From CAVTPU01 sp963736695 (GTDB taxonomy: Bacteria > Actinomycetota > Actinomycetes > Mycobacteriales > Micromonosporaceae): a DNA stretch of 64,000 nt. The stretch's first letter is position 1, and every line of letters starts with the position of its first letter. The stretch spans positions 1,240,001 through 1,304,000 of the forward strand of contig CAVTPU010000001.1 of the NCBI GenBank assembly GCA_963736695.1, given 5' to 3'. Below the pieces are notes generated by a model, which did no database searches, had not been told where the DNA came from, and saw only the letters and a list, made by a program, of their open reading frames with translations. This document shows positions 34,833-44,471 of this stretch, piece after piece. The translations under genes were made by a program, and so were the position numbers.

Positions 34833-35867
34833 ATGCGCGTCCTCGTCACCGGTCATGAGGGTTACCTCGGCAGTGTTCTCGTCACCCGCCTCATCGAGGC
34901 GGGGCACCACGTCATCGGACTCGACGCCGGTTTCTTCGCGGAGTGCACGATCGGGCCGATTCCGCCACAGGTGCCCGCAGTGCCCGTCGACCTGCGCGAC
35001 ATCACCGCCGACCACCTGCGGGAGCACAACCTCGACGCGGTCATCCACCTCGCGGCGTTGTGCAACGATCCCCTGGGCAACCTCGACCCGGGGCTCACCC
35101 TCGACATCAATCACCGCTCGACCGTGCGGCTTGCCGAGGCGGCGAAGGCGGCGGGCGTGTCGCGGCTGCTCTTCTCGTCATCGTGCAGCCTCTACGGCGC
35201 TGGCGCCGACGACACACCACTGGACGAGAACGCCGATTTCGCGCCGGTCACGCCGTACGGGGAATCGAAGATCCTGTCGGAGCGGGACCTCACCTTGTTG
35301 GCCGACGACGACTTCTCCCCGGTGTTTCTCCGCAACGCCACGGCCTATGGCTTCTCGCCCCGGCTGCGCGGCGACCTGGTCGTCAACGACCTCGTCGCGC
35401 ACGCGCTCATCGCGGGTGAGGTTCGCCTGCTCAGCGACGGATCGGCGTGGCGTCCGCTGGTGCACGCCGATGACATCTGCTCGGCGTTCCTCGCGCTGCT
35501 CGAGGTGGACCGCGACCGGGTGCACGCACGGGCGTTCAACGTCGGGCAAAGCGCCGAGAACTATCTCATTCGCGATGTCGCCGAGATGGTGCGGGAGGTG
35601 GTCGGCGGCACCGTCACCTTTGCGGCGGGGGCCGGCGCCGATCTGCGCAACTATCGGGTCAACTGCGACCGAATCGCCGAGGAGATCCCGGAGTTTCGTC
35701 CGAGGTGGACCGTCCGAAAGGGAATCGAGCAACTCGCGCAGGCATATGCCCAGCATGGTCTGACGCTTGACGCGTTGACCGGCCCCCGACACCAACGGTT
35801 GCGCCGGATCAACGCTTTGGTCGACTCGGGACAGATCACCAGCGCGCTGCGCTGGACCGCCCAGTGA
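34833..35867 (+). CDS. NAD-dependent sugar epimerase/dehydratase (extended SDR)
   Basis: 344 residues. The NAD motif is GHEGYLG, a variant of GxxGxxG; the active site has SSSCSLYG and YGESK. The enzyme would modify the sugar part of an NDP-sugar by epimerisation or dehydration. The start at 34833 has GGAG eight bases upstream; a GTG at 34827 is less likely. It is the first gene of a plus-strand run of five overlapping genes. Confidence 0.87.
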   Translation: MRVLVTGHEGYLGSVLVTRLIEAGHHVIGLDAGFFAECTIGPIPPQVPAVPVDLRDITADHLREHNLDAVIHLAALCNDPLGNLDPGLTLDINHRSTVRLAEAAKAAGVSRLLFSSSCSLYGAGADDTPLDENADFAPVTPYGESKILSERDLTLLADDDFSPVFLRNATAYGFSPRLRGDLVVNDLVAHALIAGEVRLLSDGSAWRPLVHADDICSAFLALLEVDRDRVHARAFNVGQSAENYLIRDVAEMVREVVGGTVTFAAGAGADLRNYRVNCDRIAEEIPEFRPRWTVRKGIEQLAQAYAQHGLTLDALTGPRHQRLRRINALVDSGQITSALRWTAQ

Positions 35868-37105
35868 CCGTCCCCGTGGACGCCGCCGGGCCTGACGGTC
35901 AGGCAGCTTGCCCCGGCCGCCCGTTGGTCGTGTTCGCAGCTGGCGCGGTCTGGGATGACCGTGCCAGCGCCGACCGCATGCTCGTCACCGGATTGGCGCG
36001 CTACGCCGACATTCTGTGGGTCGATCCACAAAGGTCGGTCGTGAGCCGGTTTCGTGGCCGACGCAGCGTGGGTGACCACATGTCTGACTCCGCGGGTCGG
36101 CAGTCCCGGCTCACACGGATCGACTGCCACACCATCCGACTGCGGCCGACGGCGCTGCCGTTGCACACTCGCGCGGGCGTCCGACACACGACCACCACCC
36201 TGGTTCGAGCTCAGATCCGCTGGGCGCTGCGCCGGCTCGGTCGCACGCCCACAGCGGTGGTCGACTCTCGTCTCGGCCGGCTGCTCGGCGGCTGGGGCGC
36301 AGGAGTGACGCAGGTGCTCTACGGCACCGACGACTATGTCGCTGGCGCCCGCCTCATGGGCCGCAGCGTCTCCACTGTGGAGTCCGATGAGGCGCATGGT
36401 CTGCGCCACGCCGACGTGGTGGTGGCGGTGTCCCCGACGCTGGCTCGTCGGTGGGCCGAGCGTCACGGCCGGGTCGAGGTGATTCCCAACGGCGTCGACG
36501 TCGACGCCTATCGTGCGATCGACGACGTGCAGGCGGTCGCTGGCGTCGAGTTGACGGGACCGGTCGCGGGCGTCATCGGACATCTCAACGCCCGCATCGA
36601 CATCGACGTGCTGCGGGCCGTCATTGACGCCGGAGCCTCCCTGCTGCTCGTCGGTCCGCACGATCCACGGTGGGAACCGACCCGTTTTCCGGCCCTCGCC
36701 GCGCATCCTCGCGTGCGGTGGGTCGGGCCGCAACCATTCGCGGAACTCGCCGCCTATCTGAAGCACGTCGACGTCGGCCTCACCCCCTATGTCGACAGCG
36801 ACTTCAACCGCGCGTCCTTTCCGCTGAAGACCCTGGAGTATCTCGCCGCTGGGCTACCCGTGGTGAGCACCGACCTTCCCGCGAGCCGGTGGCTCGACAG
36901 CGACCTGGTGACCATCGCGGCCGACCCGGCCGACTTCGCCGCACGTGTCCTCGCCGCCGCCCGCACGACTGACGACGCTCGGCTCGTCGCCGCCCGCCGC
37001 GCCTTCGCGGACACACACTCGTGGGCCAGCCGCGCCGACCGCGCCGCCCACGTGATCGGTCTTCCCATTACCGGCTCGCCAGACGAACGGAACCCGCGAC
37101 CATGA
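35864..37105 (+). CDS. Glycosyltransferase, GT4/GT1-like (GT-B fold)
   Basis: 413 residues from a GTG that overlaps the epimerase stop by 4 bp. The C-terminal donor-binding half contains VIPNGVDVDAYR, GVIGHLNARID, and the region SFPLKTLEYLAAGLPVVSTD, which is the E-x7-E-like element of retaining GT-B enzymes. The acceptor half is more variable. It probably adds a sugar to a lipid-linked oligosaccharide on the inner face of the membrane. Confidence 0.87.
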   Translation: MTVPVDAAGPDGQAACPGRPLVVFAAGAVWDDRASADRMLVTGLARYADILWVDPQRSVVSRFRGRRSVGDHMSDSAGRQSRLTRIDCHTIRLRPTALPLHTRAGVRHTTTTLVRAQIRWALRRLGRTPTAVVDSRLGRLLGGWGAGVTQVLYGTDDYVAGARLMGRSVSTVESDEAHGLRHADVVVAVSPTLARRWAERHGRVEVIPNGVDVDAYRAIDDVQAVAGVELTGPVAGVIGHLNARIDIDVLRAVIDAGASLLLVGPHDPRWEPTRFPALAAHPRVRWVGPQPFAELAAYLKHVDVGLTPYVDSDFNRASFPLKTLEYLAAGLPVVSTDLPASRWLDSDLVTIAADPADFAARVLAAARTTDDARLVAARRAFADTHSWASRADRAAHVIGLPITGSPDERNPRP

Positions 37106-38016
37106 CGACACCGCCCCGGGTCACGATCGGACTGACCACCTTCAACGTCGGCCGCTATCTGGCCGGTTCGCTCGACGCCGTGCTCGCCCAAGACTTCACC
37201 GACTTTGAGGTGGTCGTCTGTGACAACGGCTCCACCGACGGCACATGGGAGATCCTGGAGACGTACTCCGCCGCCGACCCGCGCGTGCGAATTCACCGCA
37301 ACGAGACCAATCTCGGCCTCGCCGGCAACGTGGCCCGAGTCGTGTCGTTGGCCCGGGGCGAGTATTTTCGGCTCACCGCGCACGACGACCTCATGGCACC
37401 CACGCTGCTAGGCCGTTGTGTCGCGGCCCTCGACGCAGCGCCGCAGGCGGTGCTCGCCTATCCCCGGGGCGCGGTGATCGACCAGGACGGCGTGCGACTG
37501 TTCGACTGCGAGCACGAGCCCGACCTGCGAGCGGCTCGACCGGCTCGGCGGGTCGCGAGGCTTGTGCGCCAGTGGCAATACTTCAACGAACAGTTCGGGG
37601 TCATCCGCACCGAGGCGCTGCGCCGCACCGGGTTGATTCGCCCGTTCGCCGGCTCCGATCTGTGCCTGCTTGTGGAGCTCGCAGCCCGTGGCGAGTTCCA
37701 CCTCATCGACGAGCGACTGTTCTTCCGCCGGACCCATCCGGACAACTCCTTCGACGCCGGCCGGACCGCCCGCGAGCACTACGAGTGGTTGGAGCCGGGC
37801 GTCGCACGCCGGCGGCGCCTGACCAATCGCATCGCGAAGGCCGAGACGGGCCGGATCACCGTCACCACAGCGTGGGCGCTGCTTCACAGTGAACTTCCTT
37901 TGCCCGTACGGGTGGCCACCGCAGCCACCTTTCTAGCGGTGTGGCCGGCCCGGCGGGCCCGCATTCGTCTCGGCGCCTGGCGGCGCCGGCTCGTCGGCCG
38001 GGGCGACGCTCGATGA
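37102..38016 (+). CDS. Glycosyltransferase family 2
   Basis: 304 residues starting MTTPPRVTIGLTTFNVGRYL. The GT-A signature segments are DNGSTDGT and a metal-binding position in LTAHDDLM, which corresponds to the usual DxD as HDD. The C-terminus is basic and amphipathic, which fits membrane association. It overlaps the previous gene and the following flippase gene by 4 bp each. Confidence 0.87.
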   Translation: MTTPPRVTIGLTTFNVGRYLAGSLDAVLAQDFTDFEVVVCDNGSTDGTWEILETYSAADPRVRIHRNETNLGLAGNVARVVSLARGEYFRLTAHDDLMAPTLLGRCVAALDAAPQAVLAYPRGAVIDQDGVRLFDCEHEPDLRAARPARRVARLVRQWQYFNEQFGVIRTEALRRTGLIRPFAGSDLCLLVELAARGEFHLIDERLFFRRTHPDNSFDAGRTAREHYEWLEPGVARRRRLTNRIAKAETGRITVTTAWALLHSELPLPVRVATAATFLAVWPARRARIRLGAWRRRLVGRGDAR

Positions 38017-39515
38017 GCACGCGGGCGGAGGTCGCGGACACCGCCCCGCCCGGTGCGCGTGCCGCGCTGGGCTGGACCTACGTGCTGACCATCGGCCGTT
38101 ACGCCGTCACCGGGGCGACCACGGTCGGTCTCGCGGCGATTCTCGCCCCTCGCGAGTTCGGCGTGATGGCGCTGGCACTGCTGTGGGTCACCTTCGCCCA
38201 GCAACTGGCGCAACACGGCCCCGCGCAGGCGGTGATCCAGCGGGAGAAGATCACCGACGAGCACCTCAACGCCGCGTTCTGGACCAGCCTCGGCGGGTCG
38301 CTCCTCTTCGCGGCGGTCTTCGCCGCCGGGGCGCAGACGTGGGCGTCGATCAACAACACTCCGGAGCTCGCGGCGGTCTGCTGGGCGATGGCTCCCGCGA
38401 TCGTGCTGAACTCACTGATCGTGGTGCCCGAGGCGACGCTGCGCCGCGACCTGCGGTTCAAGTCTCTGTCGGTGCGGGTGCTCGCGGCCGGATTGATCAG
38501 CGGTGTCGCCGCGCTGGCCTTCGCGGTCGCGGGTTTCGGCGTGTGGGCCCTGGTGGCCCAACAACTCATCATCGCGGCGGTGAGTGTGGTCGCGATCTGG
38601 GCTGTCACGCCATGGCGCCCGCGGCGCGCATCGATCCGCGCCGGGCTGGCCGACCTGCGGCACTATTCGCTGCACTCGTCGTCGGAATTTCTCGCGTATT
38701 TCGTCACGAGCCGGGCCGACGCGCTGCTGCTCGGCGCGTTCTTCGGCCCAGTGGCGATCGGACTCTTCCGGGTGGTGGTGCGCATCACCGAGATGGCAAC
38801 CGAGGTCTCCGTCGGTGGGCTCGGGCAGTTTTCCCTGCCACACCTGTCCCGGCTGAGCCTGAACCCCACCGACTTCGCGGCCTGGCTAACCAAGATCACT
38901 CACGCCGGGGCCGTGCTGGCCCTGCCGGTGTTCGGCGTGCTCGCCGCGGCCGGACCCCACGTGTTGGGCCTCTTCGGTCCGGAGTGGGCCGACGCGGAGC
39001 CGGCCCTGCGGGTGCTCTGCGCCAACGGGGTCGTCGGCGTCTTCGGCACCATCCTCGGCCCGGCGATCCAGGCGGCCGGGCGCCCGAAGCTCGGCGCCGC
39101 AATCGGCTGGACGCAGGCCGCCCTGACCGTCGTCACCATCGGCGCCGTCGGCGTCGTCTGGTCGTCGGCGCCACTGTCCACGCAGGTCTTTTTCATCGCG
39201 GTGGCCTTCCTCGCCGTGCACGCCGTGGGCGTCGTCGCGTCGACCGTGGTGATGTTTCGAACCGTTCTGCGGATGCCGGCGTGGCCCACCGTTCGGACCT
39301 GGCTGCCGGCGATGGCTGCCGGCCTCGCCGCGCTCGTCGTGGGGATCGAGACGGAGGCCGCGACAGCTTCTGTCCACCCGATCTGGGGACTCGCAGGCAC
39401 GGCGGCGGTGGCGTCCGCCAGCGCCGCCGTGGTCCTGCTCGCCCTCGACCGCGACGTGTCGGACCGGGCTCGACGGGTCGTCGGTCGAGTCATTCGACGA
39501 AGGGTGACACTGTGA
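38013..39515 (+). CDS. Polysaccharide flippase (Wzx/PST type)
   Basis: 500 residues starting MSTRAEVADT. About 12-14 hydrophobic helices span the whole length, with the family-typical PREFGVMALALLW near the N-terminus and many small residues in the helices. It would flip undecaprenyl-linked oligosaccharide units across the membrane. The gene has 4-bp overlaps with the GT2 and DUF6492-like genes. Together with the Wzy-like gene at 41814 and the Wzz-like gene at 43205 it indicates Wzx/Wzy-dependent assembly. Confidence 0.87.
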   Translation: MSTRAEVADTAPPGARAALGWTYVLTIGRYAVTGATTVGLAAILAPREFGVMALALLWVTFAQQLAQHGPAQAVIQREKITDEHLNAAFWTSLGGSLLFAAVFAAGAQTWASINNTPELAAVCWAMAPAIVLNSLIVVPEATLRRDLRFKSLSVRVLAAGLISGVAALAFAVAGFGVWALVAQQLIIAAVSVVAIWAVTPWRPRRASIRAGLADLRHYSLHSSSEFLAYFVTSRADALLLGAFFGPVAIGLFRVVVRITEMATEVSVGGLGQFSLPHLSRLSLNPTDFAAWLTKITHAGAVLALPVFGVLAAAGPHVLGLFGPEWADAEPALRVLCANGVVGVFGTILGPAIQAAGRPKLGAAIGWTQAALTVVTIGAVGVVWSSAPLSTQVFFIAVAFLAVHAVGVVASTVVMFRTVLRMPAWPTVRTWLPAMAAGLAALVVGIETEAATASVHPIWGLAGTAAVASASAAVVLLALDRDVSDRARRVVGRVIRRRVTL

Positions 39516-40381
39516 CATCGATGGCTGTGGTGACCCCGAGCTTCGCGCCCGACTTCGAGCTCTGCGCCGACCTCAACCGATCGGTGATGGAGTTCGCCGA
39601 GTCAACCGTGGACCATCACATCATCGTGCCCGGCCGCGACCTCGCCCTCTTCGATCGACTGCGGGGCCCGCGAACCCACATCCACCGCGTCGCCGACTTT
39701 CTTCCCCGCCGGTTCGTCGCGGTGCCGGGCAATCTCTGGATCAACGTGAGAAGGCCGTTTCCCCCAGCTCGGGGCTGGATCACCCAGCAGATCGTCAAGC
39801 TCGCCGTCACCGCGTCGCTCGAGTGTGATGTAGTTCTGCTGGTCGACTCCGACATGCGTTTCGTCCGTCCACTCACGACCGAGATGTTCTGGCGCGACGG
39901 CGTGGTCCGTTTCTATCGCAAGCCCGACGAGATCGACGCCCGGCTGCCTCGACATCTCCTCTGGCACGACGTCTCCCGGCGCCTGCTGGCACTGCCGACG
40001 GCCCCACCGCCGCCGTTGACCGACTACATCTGCTGGCCGGCGCCGTGGGCGCCCGACCTCGTCCGGCGCCTGCTCGGCCGGGTGAGTGACGTCGGATCCC
40101 GCCCCTGGCAGGACATCGTCGCCGCGCAGGTGCACTTCTCTGAGGAGATCCTCTATGGGGTCTTCGTCGATGAGATGCTCGGCGCCCCAGCCAACGACTT
40201 CGCCACCGACCGCATGTCGTGCCATAGCTACTCCGCCGAAGTGCCGCTCGACGCCGACGCCCTGCGGGCGTTCCTCGGCCAGGTCGCACCCGACGACGTC
40301 GCCGTCATGATCTCGGCTAAATCCGGCACGCCCCTGGAGCTGCGGCGGCGAGTCCTTCGTGACTGGACCGATGGAGCCTAA
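39512..40381 (+). CDS. DUF6492-like putative glycosyltransferase
   Basis: 289 residues from a GTG at 39512 that overlaps the flippase stop (an ATG at 39521 is possible). The start MAVVTPSFAPDFELCADLNRSV and the segment VVLLVDSDMRFV suggest a GT-A fold with a DSD metal motif. I place it in the DUF6492 group by memory. The sugar and acceptor are unknown. Its stop overlaps the stop of the converging membrane-anchored protein by 3 bases. Confidence 0.7.
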   Translation: MTSMAVVTPSFAPDFELCADLNRSVMEFAESTVDHHIIVPGRDLALFDRLRGPRTHIHRVADFLPRRFVAVPGNLWINVRRPFPPARGWITQQIVKLAVTASLECDVVLLVDSDMRFVRPLTTEMFWRDGVVRFYRKPDEIDARLPRHLLWHDVSRRLLALPTAPPPPLTDYICWPAPWAPDLVRRLLGRVSDVGSRPWQDIVAAQVHFSEEILYGVFVDEMLGAPANDFATDRMSCHSYSAEVPLDADALRAFLGQVAPDDVAVMISAKSGTPLELRRRVLRDWTDGA

Positions 40382-41817
40382 TAGGCTCCGCAGCTCGATC
40401 CGCCATCGACCCGATAGAGGTGAACGGCGCCGTCGCGGGCGAACGAGTCACGAAACGAGCCGCTTCTCACTGGGATGGCGCGTTGCTCATCGAGCACCGT
40501 TACGGTGGCAGAACCGACACACGGCATGGTGAAGGTGGCGGTCTGCGCCCCGGCCCGGGTCGCGGCGGCGAGCAGATAGAAGTGTCCGTCGTGCCACTTC
40601 ACGGCGACGTCGATGCCCTTCCCCACACTGACCACACCGGTGACCGTCGGGGCGTTGAGCACCGGGGCGAGGGCGGAGACCCGGGCGTTGACTCGGGTGA
40701 CCGCAGCGCGCATGGCGGCATAACACGGCTCCCGCAGCGCGTGCTGGGTCTGGCAGGGCCCACCGAAGCTGTGGTTGAAATAGATGATGCCTCGGGCGCC
40801 GTGAATGAGGCTGCTCCAGACCGCCGCGACGACCTGGTCGGGGGTTGCGCTGGGCCAGTCGTTCTCCGAGAACGGATGCCCGACCTCGATGAACGACCAG
40901 ACCGGTTTGCTGCCACGGGGTGAGACGAGGCCGCGCACCCGATCGACGGTGAGGCCATAGTTGGCCGCACGGTGACACAGCGGGGCCGGGACAGGTTTGT
41001 TGCCGAAAAACTGCCCGCCTTCGCTCGCGGAGCAGATGTTACGGTCGGTGAACCAGTAGGTGTCGGCGGAGACGACGTCCTGAAACTCGTTGACGAATCG
41101 GGCCGCTTCGGCTCGCGTCTCCCAGAACGCGATCCCCTTGCCATAGTTGGCATATCGCAACCGGCGGTCGACGGGCAGGCGCTTGCGCAGCGTTCGCTGC
41201 GCCGAATATCCACAGCTGGCGGTCGCGGGTTGACACTGGCTGCCCCCGGCGCCGCCGGTCCAGGCGGCCGAACCCGGCCCGGCGACCATGTCCATCTCGT
41301 CGGAGACCAGCCAGCCCGCTGTCTCGGTGCCATATCCCGTGATCGGACTGGTGATGGCGTGCATGCCGGACGCGCGCACCACGGCGGGGTCGCTGTTGGC
41401 GGTGAGCTCGACATAGGTGTTGATGCCCGCCGCCCGGTCACGCGCGGTGTCCTGGCTGGAGAGCACGCTCTCGAACCACACCCCGATCGGAAAGAACGAT
41501 GCGCGGGTCGGCAGCGACGGCGAAAACCTTGCATAGTACGCCGTGCCGCCATCCACGGCGCGCAGGCTCGCACCCGATCCGCCTGGGGTCGCGGCGCCCG
41601 CTTTCGGGCCGACGGTGGGACTAGGCAGGGGACTACCCGAGCCAGACGGCACGCCCGACACCGCGGGCGCCGGGCTCGATGGCGGTATCGCCGCGAGGGG
41701 ACGATCCGGCGGGCTCGCTGTCATCCGCCAGCCGACGACGGACGTCACGGCCAGAAGCGGCACCGCCGCGACGACCCACCAGAGTCGTCGACGTCGGGTC
41801 GCGTTGGTCGCACTCAC
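40378..41817 (-). CDS. Membrane-anchored secreted protein, possible glycoside hydrolase
   Basis: 479 residues from a GTG that overlaps the polymerase stop by 4 bp. One N-terminal membrane helix (about 12-30) is followed by a Pro/Ser/Gly linker and then a domain of about 390 residues outside the membrane. Segments such as FPIGVWFE, WLVSDEMDM, VWSFIEVGHPF and GARGIIYFNHSF look like the strand ends of a TIM-barrel glycoside hydrolase, with acidic residues at two of them. The final part forms a beta-sandwich-like tail. No family was recognised with certainty. A role in trimming the polysaccharide made here is inferred from context. Confidence 0.6.
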   Translation of the reverse strand: MSATNATRRRRLWWVVAAVPLLAVTSVVGWRMTASPPDRPLAAIPPSSPAPAVSGVPSGSGSPLPSPTVGPKAGAATPGGSGASLRAVDGGTAYYARFSPSLPTRASFFPIGVWFESVLSSQDTARDRAAGINTYVELTANSDPAVVRASGMHAITSPITGYGTETAGWLVSDEMDMVAGPGSAAWTGGAGGSQCQPATASCGYSAQRTLRKRLPVDRRLRYANYGKGIAFWETRAEAARFVNEFQDVVSADTYWFTDRNICSASEGGQFFGNKPVPAPLCHRAANYGLTVDRVRGLVSPRGSKPVWSFIEVGHPFSENDWPSATPDQVVAAVWSSLIHGARGIIYFNHSFGGPCQTQHALREPCYAAMRAAVTRVNARVSALAPVLNAPTVTGVVSVGKGIDVAVKWHDGHFYLLAAATRAGAQTATFTMPCVGSATVTVLDEQRAIPVRSGSFRDSFARDGAVHLYRVDGGSSCGAY

Positions 41818-43208
41818 AACGGCTTCTCCTGAGCGAATGCCGACTCCGCGCCGACCATCGACGTGCGCACCAGTCGGGTGGGATGGGTCAGCCGCCACAC
41901 CGCGCCGGCAGCACCGGTGACCACGGCGATCACGACCGCGAATGTGCTGAAACTCAGCGAGTCGAACGTCGCCCCGGCGAAGATCGCCACCAGTTGGGTC
42001 GACACCAACGCCGCGCACATGTGCCGGTCGGCCGGGTTGGTCGACCGCCTCCAGGCGAGACCGGCGAGTGTGATCGCGCCGAGGTGCACGGCCGCGAGCA
42101 CCACGACACCGAACACTCCGTTGGTGAGGGCAAACGACAGCCACTGGTTGTCGAGGTATTGATATTGCGGTGAGACCCAGGTGCCGGTGCCCCGCCCCAG
42201 CCAGGGTGCCTGGCTGAAATAGTGGGACACCATGTCATAGCGTTTGGTTCTCGCGGTGATGGATGGGTCGGCCTCGGCCTTGGCGAAGAGTTCCCAGACG
42301 GTGTCGACGAGGTTGGGTTTCGCCACGAGCATGAGTGCGACGAGACCCGCTCCGGCGACCGCGATGTTGAAACGGGTCCGCCACGACCAGGTCACCGCGA
42401 GGACCGCCGCGACGATGACGGTGGCGGCGAAGCCGGTGCGCGACAGCGTGGTCGGGATTGCGGCGAGGATGACCAGTGCCGCGATGCCGTGGGCCTGTCG
42501 TTGCGGCCGGGTCTGCGAGTGTAATGCGAAGTGCAGGGCGAATGGCAGCGCCATGACCAGCACCGCACTGAACTCGATGTAGTGGGCGGTGGTGCTCGCC
42601 ACCCGCACGCCGCTGCCCCGGATCTCGAAGTCGGGAACCCAGCCCTTGGACTGCAGCCCGGGGATCTCCAGATAGGTGGTGATGTCGAAGAAGAGCATAT
42701 ATTGCACAATGCCGATGAGACCCATGATGGCCGCACACCAGACGAACACGCGCAGCATCCGTTTGAGACCGACCCAGGTCGTGCATCCATCAGCGATCAC
42801 CAGGATCACGCCGGTGAGAGCCGCGCCGAAGAGCAGTGCGCGGTCGGCCGCGTTCGCCTCCATCGTGGTCATGCCGCGCAGGTTTCCCACCGCATAGGAC
42901 GCGAAGAGGGTCAGCAAAAACGCCGCAGCGATCCACCGCATCGGTTGAGGGCCGGGCATCGCGAGGCGGGGATGCACCTTGGCCAGCAACCACCACAGCC
43001 ACATGAGAAGACACAGCACGAGCGCAGGACGACCGAGATCGGTCATGCCCGGCACGATGAGTCGCGCCGGCAGCAGAGTCAGCAATCCGATCATGACGGA
43101 GACGGCCGCCATCACATCAAACCCGCGGCCTCCGCGGCGAGTCGAGTAGGTCCGATCGTCGATGAGCGACGGCTCGAAGTCGACCGGATGCGCCCTCGGG
43201 CCGGTCAC
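41814..43208 (-). CDS. O-antigen polymerase/ligase family protein (Wzy/WaaL-like)
   Basis: 464 residues with about 11-12 membrane helices. The long external loop typical of the family (about 295-345) contains TARTKRYDMVSHYFSQAPWLGRGTGTW, which matches the Wzy_C pattern. It polymerises or transfers lipid-linked oligosaccharide units outside the membrane. It overlaps the Wzz-like gene by 4 bp and the putative hydrolase by 4 bp, so the three are one translationally linked unit. Confidence 0.85.
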   Translation of the reverse strand: MTGPRAHPVDFEPSLIDDRTYSTRRGGRGFDVMAAVSVMIGLLTLLPARLIVPGMTDLGRPALVLCLLMWLWWLLAKVHPRLAMPGPQPMRWIAAAFLLTLFASYAVGNLRGMTTMEANAADRALLFGAALTGVILVIADGCTTWVGLKRMLRVFVWCAAIMGLIGIVQYMLFFDITTYLEIPGLQSKGWVPDFEIRGSGVRVASTTAHYIEFSAVLVMALPFALHFALHSQTRPQRQAHGIAALVILAAIPTTLSRTGFAATVIVAAVLAVTWSWRTRFNIAVAGAGLVALMLVAKPNLVDTVWELFAKAEADPSITARTKRYDMVSHYFSQAPWLGRGTGTWVSPQYQYLDNQWLSFALTNGVFGVVVLAAVHLGAITLAGLAWRRSTNPADRHMCAALVSTQLVAIFAGATFDSLSFSTFAVVIAVVTGAAGAVWRLTHPTRLVRTSMVGAESAFAQEKPL

Positions 43209-44308
43209 CGCGGCGCGCTGTCGCCATCGCGGCTGGGAAGCCCGTCTGTGGGCGGACCGGTCTCGACACCGGGCAAGCCGGCGGCACGCCCGGTGTCGAC
43301 GGACGCGGCGCCGTTGTGTTCACGGCGGGCGAAGCTTTTAAACGACAACGGAAGCAGGACGGTGGTCTCCTCCGGCTTGTCGTCACTGCCGCTTGCGCGG
43401 CCCGTCACGTCGAGCGCCGATGGCCCCCCGGCGACGACCACGACCGGCATGCCGACCGGAGCCATGGCCGAACCCGTCGTCACGTTGTCGGACGCCGCGA
43501 CGCCGGACGCCGTGATTCCCGACCCCGTGATCCCCGGCGCCTTTCCCTGAAAGGTCACGGGCAGGCCGATCGGTTCCGTGGGACCGCCGTCACCCACCCG
43601 ATAGACGGTCGGCGAGCCGGTGGGCGGCGGACGGACGGACGCCGATGTCGGGCGGTTCGGCGGCTGCTCGCCGAACGTCGGCGGCCAAGTGTCGCCGAGG
43701 CGTCGCCGTCGTCGGTTGGCGATCGCGTCACCCGCCACAGTGGCTCCGGCGGTGAGAAGCAGCCCGACCACGGCGATCGCGACCGCCGACCGCGTGACCT
43801 TCGCCGAACTCCGCTCGACCTTGTCGGCGGCCGGCACGCGTTCGGTGGCGATGGTGTCCCGGGCCGCTATGGCCCGACCCTTCTGATAGTCGGCCACGCT
43901 CGAGGTGAAGAGGTCGGCGAGATAGGCGGCCGTGCCGGTGGCCTGTCGCTCGGTGTCGCCGACAGCTTCGATGGTGACCAGCGGCGACCATTGGTCGACC
44001 GTGACAGTGAAGGTGTCACCCAGGCCGGCCGACTCCAGCCCCTTCGCGACACTCTCGCCCTCCAACGAGACGCGGGCGAGTTCACTCAAGGAGCCCAGGC
44101 CCAACTGCAGATAGGGGTTGACCGGCTCTCGAACCTGTCCGTTCACCGTCGTTGGTTGCGGGGGGATCAACTGCACGTGCGTCGTCGCGGTGTAGTCCGG
44201 CTGAGCGGTGAGAAGCACTCCCACGGTCGCGGCGAGGGTCAAAACGACCATCGGCACCGAGAAATACCACCGCCGATAGAGCAGTCTGGTCAGGTCCCAG
44301 AAGTCCAC
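43205..44308 (-). CDS. Chain-length determinant (Wzz)-like protein with long cytoplasmic tail
   Basis: 367 residues from a GTG at 44308 with GAGAGGAC upstream. Two membrane helices (about 16-36 and 175-197) frame an extracytoplasmic domain, as in Wzz proteins. The second helix is followed by about 165 Pro/Thr/Gly-rich residues with no Walker motifs, so there is no tyrosine kinase domain. The protein probably controls polymer length with the polymerase that follows. Upstream 44309-44471 is non-coding; I see no clear promoter. Confidence 0.8.
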   Translation of the reverse strand: MDFWDLTRLLYRRWYFSVPMVVLTLAATVGVLLTAQPDYTATTHVQLIPPQPTTVNGQVREPVNPYLQLGLGSLSELARVSLEGESVAKGLESAGLGDTFTVTVDQWSPLVTIEAVGDTERQATGTAAYLADLFTSSVADYQKGRAIAARDTIATERVPAADKVERSSAKVTRSAVAIAVVGLLLTAGATVAGDAIANRRRRRLGDTWPPTFGEQPPNRPTSASVRPPPTGSPTVYRVGDGGPTEPIGLPVTFQGKAPGITGSGITASGVAASDNVTTGSAMAPVGMPVVVVAGGPSALDVTGRASGSDDKPEETTVLLPLSFKSFARREHNGAASVDTGRAAGLPGVETGPPTDGLPSRDGDSAPR

Positions 44309-44471
44309 AGTCGTCCTCTCACCGGTGGCCGCCCCGCGCCGGCACACACGCCCCACACGGCCAGATCTAGTCTGGCGATCCGCTCGCGACCTTGGCAAGG
44401 CGGAGGGATTGCCACTTCGTCACGGATTGCGCTTGTCATGGGCGTCTTGTCGGCCCGGATCGGCTGACGGG

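Noticed and set aside
38183..39511. Upstream extension of the DUF6492-like gene frame
   Set aside because: It lies out of frame within the flippase gene and is Arg/Gly-rich; the GTG overlap start at 39512 fits the locus pattern.
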